Of a DNA stretch of 64,000 nucleotides, positions 22,572-34,586 are shown in pieces. Below the pieces are notes generated by a model, which made no database searches, was not told where the DNA came from, and saw only the letters and a program-made list of their open reading frames with translations. Each line of letters starts with the position of its first letter. Within the stretch, counting starts at the first letter, position 1. Source of the DNA: Turbatrix aceti (Eukaryota; Nematoda; Chromadorea; Rhabditida; Panagrolaimidae); NCBI GenBank assembly GCA_963969345.1, contig OZ017770.1:2613246-2677245 (forward strand), in the 5' to 3' direction. Made by a program: the position numbers and the translations under genes.

Positions 22572-24414
22572 ATGGATAGCAGTGGCGACGACGCAACCAC
22601 GCGCGCATACGTAGTGCGTCGTGCTCCCAGAACGACAGAGTTCGGTGTGTTCATGAAAAGCACACTTATACAACAGCACACAGCAACACTCGGCGGCATA
22701 GTTTTGTTTTTCTTCATTGTAAGCCAGGTCGGCCAAGACAATTCTTCCAATACTACGAATCCTGGTAGTGATAATATGCCACGTGCGGGTAAGAAAAACC
22801 GTCGTCCAGCGGCAGCGGATCCTCTGCTGACAAAACAAATATCTGAAAAAAAAAGTTGGACCAACGAGGACGCTCTAGCTTCGGTCAGCAATCATCCTCA
22901 GTATGACCTCCTCAAGGAATTCCTGGAAGAAGATGACATGGTTTGTTTAACTGCCAATTTTTTCATTTGCTTATATAAAAACATTTCAGCGGGACCAAAA
23001 GACCCGGAAGGAAGTCTACGAATCCAAAACCAAAAAAGTTCCCCAATATTTGGTAATCAATGATAAGAAAATCAAAGTTGAGTTCCAAACCCACTTTCCG
23101 GCACACGTCATGAACAAAAAGTGCATCTACGTCTGCGACCACTGTCTTTGCGTTTTTGACGTCAAAGCGGACTTTGACATCCACAAGATAAAGAAGGACG
23201 AAAGCCACTTCGTTATGCCCGGACGAATGATTTACGACGACGCAGAAGAGCACCTCAAGATCTACGAAGTCTGTGCCGGACGTCATCCAAGTCTCTGCCG
23301 CACCATTGGCATGCTCGGGCAATGCTTTATCGAGACCAAGAGCGCTGTACTGGATAATGACGTCTTCAACTACTACGTCCTCATGGATTACTCGGATGGC
23401 ATGGAGCGCTTCGTCGGATACTTTTCCCGTCAGAAGTACGGCTTTCCCGAATGCAATCTTGCTTGCCTGTTCGTCCTGCCGACGTATCAGGGAAAAGGAT
23501 TTGGCTGGTTCCTGGTCGATTTCTGTAAGCTTATCTAATTTGTAACAAAAGTTTCTAACATAAGTTCTTTAGCTTATCGCATTTCCCAAGCCTTGGGAGT
23601 TCCTGGAGGACCTGAAATGCCGCTCTCGGAGCAGGCCGATCGCGTGTACTTCAAGTACATTCGTCTCCGTGTTCTGGATGCCATCACCGATATGATATCT
23701 CCCATGGCCGGAAAGACGGCAGTTCTGCTCGACATTCCAATGCAAGGTAAATAAAATTTCTGTAATTTTATGACCTTTATGCTTGTTTTTTTAGATCTCG
23801 CAAAATCTACCGGGATCAATGCTCACCACATCGTATCTGTCTTTCAGAGAAACGGTTTTTTGTCTTCCAACTCGAACGATTCGTGAGTTCATACAAAAAA
23901 AATTGAGGTAAAGCATTTTTTTAGGAAGTTCGAAGATCTCAGCCTAACGTCGTCTTACCTGATCGAACAGATGGACATTCTGAGCAAGTGCCGAAACGTC
24001 AAGCTCAGCAGTATGCATTTTAGCAACTCCACAATGGTAACCCAGGAGGAAAGCCTCTATTACAAGCATTACGGCGAGGCCACCGAAGAAGAGCCCACCG
24101 AAGCTGCGGATGAGACGGCTTACAACGAGTGGTATCCCATCGTTTTTCCCCCGCCGGTGGAAGCAACCGGAAAGAGGCGACGGAAGAAGCGGTCGAATTC
24201 TCCCGTGCTCGACGTGACCGCTTCGAGCATGAACACGAGCCTCAACAGCACTCCTTCTCCTAAAAAGAATTCGGAGAGTCTCATCTTCCGGGGAACAACC
24301 AAGTACTGCGAAAATGCGCTTCTCCTGGCAACCGCCAAAAAGTGTCCCGAGGAGCTTCGTCTGAGCATCGACGACCTTCGTACTATGGCTTTCAACACCA
24401 ACAGTTATCGATGA
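22572..24414 (+). CDS. Divergent MYST-family histone acetyltransferase
   Basis: Exons 22572-22940, 22990-23524, 23573-23746, 23795-23882, 23925-24414 give 551 aa. MYST enzymes transfer acetyl groups from acetyl-CoA to lysines, mainly on histones. Seen: the acetyl-CoA loop YQGKGFG (Q-x-x-G-x-G), the preceding NLACLF with the conserved Cys, the GGPEMPLSEQ segment carrying the conserved Glu, and a C-terminal winged-helix-like block (ISQ/DLAKSTGINAHHIV). The finger reads VCDHC...DIHKIKK: the two Cys and the His are present but the last Cys is Lys. There is no chromo-barrel at the N-terminus and there is a Ser/Lys-rich tail. The start is uncertain: Met 22572 precedes a hydrophobic stretch that may be unspliced 5' sequence; Met 22776 is a good alternative. 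Confidence 0.88.
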
Positions 24415-24737
24415 TTAATTTCTCAGACTACTCTCGCTTGACTTGGCTTTTCTTTTTCGAAAATCTGTCATCTGTGATTCTGTATTACACGTACTACTTA
24501 TGATTCCGCGTTAATGACTTATCCTATCTAAACTTATTTGTAAACACAACACATATACTCATTATTTTTCGATTTTTTCTGTCTCTATCTTACTCATTTT
24601 TTTTGTAATATTTGAGCTTCAATGAGAACCGATAAAGCACACTTTTTATAATTTTGCAGTTTGTCCTTTTGTACAGCAATGATGAAAAATAGGAAAAAAA
24701 TATTGCAAAAACATGATGGTTTTCTTGTTGTATTGCA
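24415..24737. other. Convergent intergenic region
   Basis: Shared 3' flank of the MYST gene and the collagen gene; AT-rich, no gene seen. Confidence 0.5.
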
Positions 24738-26202
24738 TCAGGTCCGGTAGCCGCTTTCGAGACGAGGAGCTAAAAAATAATTATGTTAATTAATTAAGCT
24801 GGGAACTTTTAAAACGTAAAACTTACGCTGACAGTGGTTGCAAGCGCCTTCAGGGCCCTGAAAACAACACGTGTTAATTCATGAATTGAAGCGTAAAAAA
24901 CACGTACCGGGCTACCGCTTGGGCCAGCATCGCCTTCATTACCAGGGGGACCGAGGATGCCAGGAAAGCCGGGCGGGCCAGGTGGTCCTCGGTTACCAGG
25001 TGCACCATCGCGTCCGGGGTTTCCGGGAAGACCTTTCGGTCCCTGAGGACCAGGCAGACCACGGATACCAGCTGGGCCAGGTGGAGAGGGAACTTCGCTG
25101 GTTTCGCCGGGTGGCCCAGGGGGACCGGGGGGTCCGCTGCACGAAGGGCTGCCTGGTGGTCCCCGTGGCCCTTCGGGACCAACAGGGCCAGGTCTGCCGT
25201 CCTCGCCTCTTTCACCTTGCTCTCCAACGGGACCAATGGGTCCCTTGATACCGGGTGGACCTGCAGGACCGGCAGGGGCTTCGGGACAGTCAAAGCACCA
25301 GGCTTGCTCGCCGCTTGCTTTAAGTTGAGCTCCATCTGAGCCGGGAGCACCGTCTTCACCGGGGTGGCCGTCGGCTCCAGCGGGACCTTCCGGTCCTAAA
25401 AAATAATTGTGCTCACAAAACATGCAAAGAAATGAATTTACCAGGTAAGCCGGGCTCTCCAGGCTCGCCCATGCCACATGAGCAGCATCCGTTTTCGATA
25501 TCGAGCGAATCCGTGTTTTCAGGGCCAAGGTCGTCGTCATCTGTGAATTCGTTGTCTCTAATTTGTGCTCTGTTGTCACTGGGTGCAGCCGGCGCCGGAG
25601 TACTGCCGCTTGCACCCGGGGCACTGCCAGCTGGCCTTGCTGTAGCCGCAGGTCCGGGAGCCACTTGAGATCCCTGATTAGCAGAAATGCCTCCTCCTCT
25701 GACAGGTGCGGTGGCAGGTGCAGAAATTGGCCCAGGATTGAAGGATGCTGGACCGTTGAAAGGTCCTCCGACGGACTGACGGTTGTTTGCCGAAGGCCAT
25801 ACCTGAGCAGTCGTTTGATAAGCTGGTGGGGGGTTGTACTGCTGTTGACCGGTGTACACGTATCCCTGATTTGACCAGTAATAACCGCCGCCGGTATGAC
25901 GCTTTCCTCTGGATTTTACGTTCATGAACTAAAAAATAACAACTCAAATGGTACAAAAATAAACTAAGCATACAAACCTTAAGCGTAGTTCCAAATTCCT
26001 GCCACATTTTGTCAGCCTCCGACCGACAGGCTATCAGCTCGGCATCCAGACCAGACTGTATACGCTGAATATATCCATAGATAACAGGAACAATTATGAC
26101 ACTGGCAATAGTTGCAATGGTACTGAAGGATATGCCGACAAAGGTAATACGCCTCAGCTGGTCGGCATATCGTTGCCGACCTTCTAACTCCAGTAACTTC
26201 AT
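24738..26202 (-). CDS. Nematode cuticle collagen
   Basis: Exons 26202-25978, 25928-25442, 25395-24908, 24857-24827, 24769-24738 give 420 aa. Cuticle collagens are secreted by the hypodermis and cross-linked in the exoskeleton. The N-terminus has the nematode cuticle collagen domain with a membrane-like segment ([20 protein letters not shown], about residues 26-45). A furin-type site KSRGKR follows near residue 80. A Gln/Pro/Ala-rich linker leads to Gly-X-Y blocks interrupted by Cys pairs ([10 protein letters not shown], then CFDCP) and ends with CNHC before a short tail. Interruptions and Cys pattern are typical. The linker with many Asn, Pro and Ser is longer than in most family members. Confidence 0.95.
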
Positions 26203-26917
26203 TGTTGTCTGAAACAATATTCTGAGAAGATATAAACTATATAATGCTGCAATAGAATTGCGCAAGTATCAGGTCCCGCCCGACATTGATTACTATTACT
26301 ACTGGCCACCGATGACCAGTTTACGAGTCCCATTCTATCACTGGGTGTCAACCGCAGGCCAGGGACGAGTTTATTATCACAACGACGATTGGTCATTGCC
26401 TTGGGCTATCGAAAGCTATTGCGCGACCAGCGATAAAACCTGTAATGCAAAAAGAACGTAGGAAGTGCCTTTATTTTTGCTTCCTGCATAAAAACTGATA
26501 TTACGCAAACAAAGTTGGGAAAAAGGGAGATAACGCAGCTAACAAAAGCTTTCCCTTTTCCACTGATTTTTTCAAAAAACATAAAAAACCATCTTTGTTG
26601 CATTTTCCAATGTTCACGCCCCACCGTAGATCGGATAACCCCACATCCAGATCAAGTTGTAATTCATAATCAATTTGTAATTTGTAAATATTGTTAGCAG
26701 TTTCTGTGCCATTGTGTCCCCCCCCCCCGATACTGCAATGCCCCTTGTACAACTTTTACACTCTGCGAAATCTTTATTTTACGAACGAAAACAATCTGTA
26801 CTGAATCTGTGGTTGTGGTTAGTGACGCACCAAAAGACGGCTGTGTTCTTATTGGTGGTAAATTTCAGCGAGAACGCTGTATTTGTTATTCTGGAGACAG
26901 AGCTTAGGCTTGTTTTG
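26203..26917. other. Intergenic region with a poly-C run
   Basis: Upstream of the collagen and downstream of the eIF4B-like gene. It contains a run of C at about 26717-26727. No gene is supported. Confidence 0.4.
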
Positions 26918-29758
26918 CTAAAAATTATGGAAACAATTAGACGTCCTTTTGTATTTCACTCTGGGTACCTTTACCTTTTTCTTTCCATCGGACTTCTTCT
27001 TGCTCGATCCGCTGGGAGTCGGCGGGGCCGACATGGAATCCTTCGAGTCGTCCTTGACCTGTTCCGAGTCCTTGTCGACAGAAGCAGTGTGAGGGCGGCT
27101 GATGGGCAGCGAAGGAGCACGCTTGTCGAGGCTGGTCTTGATCTTGGTGTTAGCCTTGGTGTCAGTCTTTTCCTCGACGAGAGTGGAAGACGTGTCGTTG
27201 AGAGTCGAAGAATCGTCCTTCTCGTTAGACTCAATGGCGTCCACAAAAACGCAGTTAGCACTCTGGTAGCGCGGAGTTGACGACGACGAGTTTCCACTGA
27301 CGATGGAGCTTTCAGTGCTCGGCTTGCGTTCCAGATCGGTCGACGAATGCTTCTGCTTGCGTTTCTTGTCCTTGCGCTTCTTGCTGCGTGACTTGGAAGA
27401 AGTACTGGCGCTCTGGGATTCCCACGAGTGACGACGCTTGTCATCCCAGGTAGTTTCGTTGATTGCGTCCTGAGAAACAGAAGGCATCTCGGTCAAAGCC
27501 GTGGAAGATCCCGAGAGTGCTGTCACAAAGCTCATCGATGAGTTCGCGCTATTAGGGCGTTTCAGAGAGCTCGAGGACGGCGAGCGACGGGCAGTGGACA
27601 CCGAAGTCGTCTGATCCTGGGACACAGGGACCGATTTGGATTTTTCAATCTTGAAAGAGTTGTTCGACTGCCCCCGGTTGTTATCCATCGAAGCCTTGCG
27701 GGTGAACACGCGACCCTGCTTGGGAGACGCCTCCCGAGCCTTCGGGTTGATCGGCGGCTTCTTCTCATTGGGAAGTGGAGGTGGCGGCTGAGAGACGTCA
27801 ATGTAAGCCAGTTTTTCTTGAGACGCCTGTAAATAAAAGCAAGCTTAAAAACTTGTGCAACGATTAATAACAAACCGTCGCGGAATAGCCGGCAGCAGCA
27901 GCCGCAGCAGCAGCAGCGGCGGCGGCAGCGTTGAGAACAGTAGAATCACGGATGCTACTGTTATAAAACGTGAGACCAATTCCGCCCCGAGGACCCATAA
28001 ACAAAGGCTGTGCATGCTGGACGGGGTGCGCAAGCATCGGTGGTACCTGTTGGGGCAGAAACTGCTGCTCCTGCTGTTCTGGAAGAGGCTGTTGAGTCTG
28101 TTCATGCTGGTTCTGCTCAGGCTGCGAGTGATCAGGGGCCTTCTGGGCATGCAGTCTCTCGAACAGCTGCTTTTCCTTTTCAGCCGTGTTTACTGGCTTC
28201 GCTTCGCCGAACGGGTTGACCTTCGGCTTCGGAGGACCTTGATTCCGGGGCGCCTGAGAAATCGGAGAACCGACAAGAGGCCTGGACGGAGCTATAGGAG
28301 GTTTCGGAGTGACCTGACGATTTTCCTGAGGCTCTGAGCTGCCTTGACGAGAACCTCCCTCGACGCTGGGTCTCTGCGTGTAGTTTTGATAGTTGCGGTT
28401 TCCATAACTCGGACGAGATTCGTAGATGTTGGAGTACGTGCTGCGTTCGCTCTTCATGGTGGTGCTGCTTTCCTTGCGCTGTCTTCTAAAAAACGGGAAC
28501 TTTTTTAGACGTCGACAATTTACATTCCTACCCAGCGTGAATTGGGGGTCGGGAATCGGGATACCGCTTTCCATACGGAGCCGCATGCTGTTGTTCAACC
28601 GGAGGCGGAGGTTGCTGGACAGGAGGCTGAAAGCGCGGAAGAAGTTGTTCCTGTTGAGCAATCTCCTCGAGTGCGACATCCAAGTCCAGGATTTTGTCTA
28701 AAACATTTATAATAAGTTGACGACATACAAAAATTGCTTGACGTACCGGCATGTGCTTCAAAAACTTCGCTGAGCGGTGTCATTTGGTCGACAGTGTGAA
28801 TTTCGTGATGGAGATTGTGATTGTGAAATTCGGCCACCTGATCCTTGAACAAAACAAGCGCAATGTTGAGTTTTGAATCTTTGTACATGGTTTCGTTCCT
28901 CATCAAAGCCTCGATGACATGATCGTGACGATTGAATTCGAAGATAATTTCGTGAAGATCAGCCCGGTAGATGTGATTTCGAATCTGCAATAATTTCACA
29001 AACTTTACATGATATAGCAAAAAATTTTGGATATTCTCTGCAATTTTTTTTAACATAAGAAAAATGCCGTTCTCACCCCCAAAAATTTTCTACTACTGAG
29101 GCAGGACATGCAAATCAAGTATCACAAAAAATGTACGGTTCATGGAAAGTAACATCTTTTTTTATGTAATTTTATTAATGCTACCGTAAGAATGTTGACG
29201 GGGTTCGTTAACAAAAGAAAAACCTTAGCATCGGCGATAAATTTTTTTGATTAAAAATGCGGAGAGATTGATTTTAAAAATCCACCTGGAAATATTTTTT
29301 TGTCTTAAAACTTAAAAAACCACAAATTTGCATAATTGCCAAATATCTATTTTCATTGTCAAAAAAAGTTTATAAAAACGAACCGTGCGATGCCCACCGA
29401 AAAGCAGAAACAGTTCCTGTTCCGAGACGTTAGAATTGAAGCCCGTAACCATGATGGTGTGGGGCGGCTGATTCGAAATTTGGCAGAACATGACATTTTT
29501 GACGTCGACGAGCTTGATCTTGTGCTCAAAAGCAGCAGGATTGTAAGGCAGTGCCTTGACGTCGACGATATCCGAGCCGTCAGCTGTCTTAAAAAAAATT
29601 AAATTATTACGAAACAGTAATCAATAAAAAATTACATCAGAGGCATCGTTCTGATCCATACAAGCCTCAGCCCAATCGCCGACATTAATATCGGTATTCA
29701 AAAAATCCATGACGCTGTTCCCATTTCTCACGGGACGGTTAGTGCCCTTCTCGGACAT
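26918..29758 (-). CDS. eIF4B-like translation initiation factor
   Basis: Exons 29758-29636, 29587-29384, 28984-28747, 28697-28532, 28485-27876, 27826-26918 give 749 aa. eIF4B stimulates the eIF4A helicase during ribosome recruitment. Evidence: an N-terminal SVMDFLNTD...DWAEACMDQ block like the DFL..W.DE start of eIF4B, PPHTIMVTGF opening an RRM split by an intron, and the family motif NPFGEAKPVNTAEKEKQLFERL seen in two parts near residue 380. A 13-Ala tract (27895-27935) and a long Ser/Lys-rich tail follow. The RRM is degenerate: RNP1 reads LHEIIFEF without the usual aromatic pair. An upstream exon at 29991-29912 can splice to 29804 and extend the frame by 42 residues from another Met. Confidence 0.82.
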
Positions 29759-30139
29759 GGTTAATGAAAAAACAGTTACCTGAAAATCATGGAATTTCAC
29801 AAAACTGAAACAAAAATGCTCGGAAAAGAGCGTACTACGATGGACAATGCTAAAAAGTTTTCTCGATAAATCAACGAAAGGACGCACAATGTCGAAGAAG
29901 GACAAACATACGCAATGCGCGTTCCGGGTCGCACATTGCCAACCATAATGAGCCTAAAATTTTCATCCGTCATGTAGCTGACCTCCATCATTTGCTGTGC
30001 AAAGATGAGCTAGTGCAGTGTTCCTAAATGACGCTCGCAGATAATAGCATTTTTTATTCGTTGCCTTTAATTCAAGTTCAAACATAAAACAGGAGGCTCA
30101 AACGGAAGAGAGAGGTGCACTGGACGGAAACCGCGAGAT
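29759..30139 (-). other. 5' region of the eIF4B-like gene with possible extra coding exon
   Basis: Contains the in-frame candidate exon 29991-29912 (starts MMEVSYMTDENFRL) and its acceptor at 29804. It would add 42 residues ending in AFVKFHDFQ, which looks RNP1-like but is unproven. The rest is the 3' flank of the p23 gene. Confidence 0.4.
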
Positions 30140-30752
30140 TCAATTAGCGCCATGAGCACCTTCGATTCCAGCAGCATCGTTGAGAGGAGGCACGTCATCG
30201 TCAGGCTCAGTCGGGAGTTCAGGGTTAGCGTTGGCCATCATTTCCTCGAAATTTCCATAGTCAAGGTCATCTTCTTCCTCGGTGTTATCGTTTTCTTCGT
30301 CTGACTCGTCCGTCCATTTGTTGAAGTTTACTCTGATCCAAGGTACCTAAAAAAAACTTACATTTCTTATAAAATCCGAGTTTGAAGCCCCCAACCTTGA
30401 CTTTGTCACTGAGGAGACGAGGCCACCAGTCAGAAGCTTTCTTTTCAAGCGCAATCTCGACTTGGCGACTGGTGTTGTTAACTTGCTTCGAATCGAGGTC
30501 GACGTATCCGTACAAATGGAGAGGAACGTTGTGCTCGTTGCCATGCTCCGTGAAACTGCAATACAACCCTCGTAAATCACACACATCTTCCTCGTCATGC
30601 CAGGGCGTTAGAACTCACGTCAAAACAACGTTTTCAACGCTTTCAGGATCTGTAGAGGAAATGCTGAACTTTGTTACGTCTTCCTGTGCAATGGTGAGAA
30701 ATAGCTTCTTGTGGCGCTGAGCCCATAGGATGACGGTGTTGCGAGTGGCCAT
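30140..30752 (-). CDS. daf-41: Hsp90 co-chaperone p23
   Basis: Exons 30752-30619, 30555-30396, 30346-30140 give 166 aa, the usual p23 length. It stabilises ATP-bound Hsp90 and client complexes in the cytosol. The CS (alpha-crystallin-like) domain spans about residues 1-110: it starts with VILWAQRHKKLFLTI and contains DWWPRLLSDKVKV followed by PWIRVNFNKW, matching the WPRL....WL.VDF..W pattern of p23. An acidic unstructured tail with NFEEMM and DDDVPPL follows, as in other p23 proteins. The gene symbol is assigned by family only (C. elegans orthologue name). Confidence 0.9.
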
Positions 30753-31142
30753 GATACCTAAAACGAAATTTCATGATTACTCCCATAAATCGAGTCGGTA
30801 GGAAGGAAAAAGAAAGCCACAAGGCTTCGATTTGCATGACGAAGGAGAAGAAGCACAAGGCAACCAAAATAGAATGAGCGAGAACAGACGCACACCAGTG
30901 TGCATGCTATATGAAAAAAATTTCGCGACGGAAGCACATTACCCCTTACGCGAATGCAATGTGCGCGCACTTTACCGAAAAAAAATTGGCGGCTGAAACG
31001 CTGTCAAACGAGGGAGGGTGTCTTGCGCGACTGACTGCACTGCCCTCATCGCGCCATTGCCATCACTCGATTTTCACCTTGTTGGCAATTTTTGGTTCTT
31101 AACATTTTTCAATTTTGTTTATAAACATCGTCTTGTCACGCT
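30753..31142. other. Divergent promoter region
   Basis: Lies between the p23 gene (minus) and the tail-anchored protein gene (plus). No coding sequence supported. Confidence 0.45.
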
Positions 31143-31764
31143 ATGTCCAGTTTTAATGGACTGGTGCGTAATTATCTCAGCTATAAGTCCATGGACGTCC
31201 TGGATGCCGGGCGCATACCTCATGCATATTCCTATGCCGATGAACCACTTTGCAAGCTGACTGCTCTTATGGAGAAACGATCACAGGATAAATTTGATAA
31301 ATTTGTTAATATTTTACTGTCAGACGAGTTGAGCTTTATGAAGGTGAGTGGTCTTTTGCTGAGTTCGCCTTTGTCTATTGTAGTTTTTTTTGCTTTTTTA
31401 TATTTAGTTCGGATCTATTCTCAACCAAATATATGACTGCAACGAACTCACTCACGCCAGAGCGCTGGGAGCCTTTACGATGTGTGGCATGTACGTTCAA
31501 CGACTGGTCACGCTCTATCGCGACGACCAGATACCCCCATCCTTCCAAAATGAAGCCAAATACATCAATCAGATCCACCAAGTTACACTCTACCTCACCA
31601 AACTTCTCGATTCCAAGCTCATATCTCCGGACGACTTTATAAACTACATTGTGTCGACCGAAAAATTATTCCATGCCTCGCCGAAGTGGTTTGTGCCTTC
31701 CGTGTCCCATGTTGTTACCGCTGGTATTGTCGCATACGTCGTGTACCGACTTTTTGCTGCCTAA
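31143..31764 (+). CDS. Tail-anchored all-helical protein, possibly Bcl-2-like
   Basis: Exons 31143-31343 and 31408-31764 give 185 aa. The sequence is predicted helical throughout and ends with a hydrophobic stretch (SHVVTAGIVAYVVYRLF) and only two residues after it, the form of a tail anchor for mitochondrial outer membrane or ER. The mid part, KFGSILNQIYDCNELTHARALGAF followed by an amphipathic helix, has the length and place of the BH1/alpha-5 region of Bcl-2 proteins, but no clear NWGR or WIQ..GGW motif is present. Family unproven; it could be another tail-anchored adaptor. Confidence 0.7.
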
Positions 31765-31914
31765 TGGAAATTTGGATGCCTTGCTACGTTCGTTACGAAT
31801 TCAAATAAATTATGATCTCGAGCGCTTTTTTACTTCGCGAGGAATACACAAAGAAAAATATTTATATAAAAAAGAATTGGCCACACAATTCAAAGAAGAT
31901 CAAGCTGGATGATT

Positions 31915-33055
31915 TTACTTGGTAGCGTGAATGATTTTGACAGGCTTAAGTGAGCATGTGAGCAGCGGTCCGGTCGTGGGACGGGCATTTGGCCGAGCGC
32001 GATTCATGATCTTGAGAAAAGACTCGCTGACGCGGTGGTAGTGGCTCTTGAGCATGCCCTGAATTCAAAAAAATGAACTAACTATTTAAAAAACGCTCGA
32101 CAAACCTTTGTTACAGCAGTTTGGTAGTGGAAGTACTGACGAAAAGAGTGGAGCAACTTGATGGTTGTTTCTCGCGTTTCGGGCTTCGTATGGCGAGGGA
32201 AGAGTACGAAAGTCACGTACACGATGTGACTACCACTGATCGCATCTGGATCGCCCCTGAGCTCTTCCGGTGGTTTTTCGGTGTAGTAGATGACCTGGGG
32301 CCCAGTTGTGGTCTTGACCTGGGCGAGCTGCTTCAAAAACATGTGGGACATCAGCACATCGTTTGCATCGGTGATTGGGAAGCAATAAATAACGGTTACT
32401 CGATCGTGAGATGGCTTGACGAAGCTATAAATATCCCACAAATATTTTATCGTAATTCGTATAATAAAAACCTACAGCCTGTCACCCGCTTGGAACTTCA
32501 TGCACGTTTTGGGCTTTTCAACCTGTTCTTGCTTGGCCAATCGAGCCTGGTCGTCAAAGTATTTGTTGAACACGGACATGAAGCAGTAAAGCTTCAACTC
32601 GGCAGCCTTTGATGCAAGCTCCTGGAGCTTGTTCGGTTCTTCTGGGAGCTTTTCGACGTCAAAGCGCAGCGAAACGTGATTGTCGCCAAAGGGTTTCGGT
32701 TGAATGTAGCCAGTATAAATTTGTTGAAGCAGCTTATCGGCACCGTGAGACAATAAAACATCGTAATAGTTAATCTTTGCGTGGAGCTGCAATCAATGCA
32801 TTATTTTCGTCGTACAACAAGATAGTAATACTCACGTAAATGACTTGAGGTTCGGATTTGTTATTCAGAATTTTGTACGCAAAATCATCGCTGTCGTTGA
32901 TGTCAAATGAGAAGACATCAATGTCGGTTGGGGAGCTAAAACAGGAAATAAGCATATTTAAAGACATTCCACAGCTGAACAAACCTCTTGAAAGCCGTAA
33001 ACTTGCGAAAGAGAATCTCGTAGACGCCAAAGTTCCGAGAATCTTGATCAGCCAT
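31915..33055 (-). CDS. arx-4: Arp2/3 complex subunit 2 (p34-Arc)
   Basis: Exons 33055-32985, 32935-32836, 32786-32476, 32424-32106, 32058-31915 give 314 aa. ARPC2 forms the structural core of the seven-subunit actin-nucleating Arp2/3 complex. The family is recognised from HGADKLLQQIY, NHVSLRFDVEKLP, YCFMSVFNKYF, DRVTVIYCF and the strongly conserved YVTFVLFPRHT...TIKLLHSFRQYFHYH-like region, then SESFLKIMNRARP near the end. Length is close to the usual 300 aa. The first exon (MADQDSRNFGVYEIL) aligns poorly with other ARPC2 starts, so the N-terminal exon is the least certain part. Confidence 0.93.
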
Positions 33056-33526
33056 GCTGAGATCCTAAAAAACAAAACAACGTGAAGCACAGGCGCGGAA
33101 CGAGAATCTGTCAACGCGTTTGTTCAATGAGGGAAGCTGTCGCAACGATCAGGCTGCATACAAACGATCGATACAGTCGTGATGACTAATCGGAGAGATT
33201 TAAGTGTCGTTCGACAAAAGGAGGGTGCAGCCGCCAAATGCAAGGCGTCCCAGCGAAAGGGGAATCATCCTTTGTCGTTGCAGGAGAAAGAGATGACTTT
33301 CACCGCGTTTTGAATTGTTTGCAAAGCTGTAATTAAAAAGCGTGTCTTCCACCATTTTTCGGTAGTTCAATTTTAATCCGTATTTGATGTGTTTTTGTTC
33401 TTCAAATTTTTCGCGCTTTTTTTTAACAATTATTTATTCGTACAATATGTTTAATTTATACGACGAGTCCAACATAGGCTCGCAATGTGGTGGTTTCACA
33501 CAAAACAACGAAATGCAGCAGAAGAT
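33056..33526. other. Intergenic region
   Basis: 5' flank of ARPC2 and 3' flank of the START-domain gene. Nothing else seen. Confidence 0.45.
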
Positions 33527-34586
33527 TTATTCATTATTCATCTTCTTGATCAATTTCAACAGCATCCTTGGAGCTGATGCTGGTTTCGTCGACGGACTGC
33601 ACGTCGTATTGGCGAGCTTGGCACTTTTGGATATCAATTTTTGGCGCATTTTCCTGAAATTGATTTGTTGGCGCTGTACTCGCAAGACGGAAGGAAACTC
33701 TTGACACTCAAAACATACGAGTTGTCCTGGGTCATGCCATGGCATCCAGTTAGGATTGTTGCCCTTTTTCCACTCAGGGTAGTTAAGGCACGCTTTATGC
33801 AGTTTTTTCAACGCACGAGGAGCTACGACTTTTGTCACCTTGTTGATAAGCCATGACGGCAGCTTTCCCTTGGGATCAGACTGCGTAACGTAAATGACGT
33901 CACACGAGGTTTCGGTTACCGCTTGTACATAGTACGCAGTGAGATGAATCGTTCCTCGAATGAATCCCTTGAACGGAGGGTAGTCCTACAACCATGCCGT
34001 TCGCTGCGAAAAAAATGGAGGACAGCTAATTGGTATGAGTACAGAAAAAAAACTTATTAAGGACCTCGTGGCAGACGGAGTGACCGCATATGTACTTTTC
34101 GTTGCCCTTGTCAAGCCATGAACGCTGCATGACAAAGTCCCGGTTTCTGAAGGGTGGAATCGCACCGACTAAAGCATGCTCTGCGTGAACCTGATGTGAC
34201 AAACGAATGAATAATAAACGACTCACGTGCGTAGTAGCATATGTCATTGTTTGGATTGAGAATCCCGATGTCTGTGGTCGTGATCATGTACTTGTCCCAG
34301 GTAGAGCGATACGCAGGATCGTGGAGAACATCGTAGGCAACAGAAGCCGGAACATCGCTGTACGTTGTCATCGCCTAATATTTCAATGCCAGCGTTTGTT
34401 TGATTTACGGGCTGAAGAGGATAAACAAACCTTAATCATGAGGATGTCAGAGTTAGGCACAGCTTTTTTCCAAATTTTGCTATGCTTCTTTTCGTAGACA
34501 ATCTGCCAATCATCGTGAAGAGTACAGAGCTTCTTGACGTAGCTGAAGTCTGAATCTTCCAGAATTTTAACAACGTTGACCTGCAT
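33527..34586 (-). CDS. START-domain lipid transfer protein, STARD10-like
   Basis: Exons 34586-34431, 34374-34227, 34168-34065, 33985-33527 give 288 aa, close to the 291 of human STARD10. START domains carry a lipid in a helix-grip pocket; STARD10 moves phosphatidylcholine and phosphatidylethanolamine. Matching blocks in order: DDWQIVYEKKHSKIWKKAV, VAYDVLHDPAYRSTWDKYM, FRNRDFVMQRSW, KYICGHSVCH.YPP, and DPKGKLPSWLINKVTKVVAPRALKKLHKACLNYPEWK (seen in pieces). The C-terminal tail of about 60 residues is Lys/Ser-rich. The third exon uses the acceptor at 34169; the nearer upstream AG would break the frame. Confidence 0.92.
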
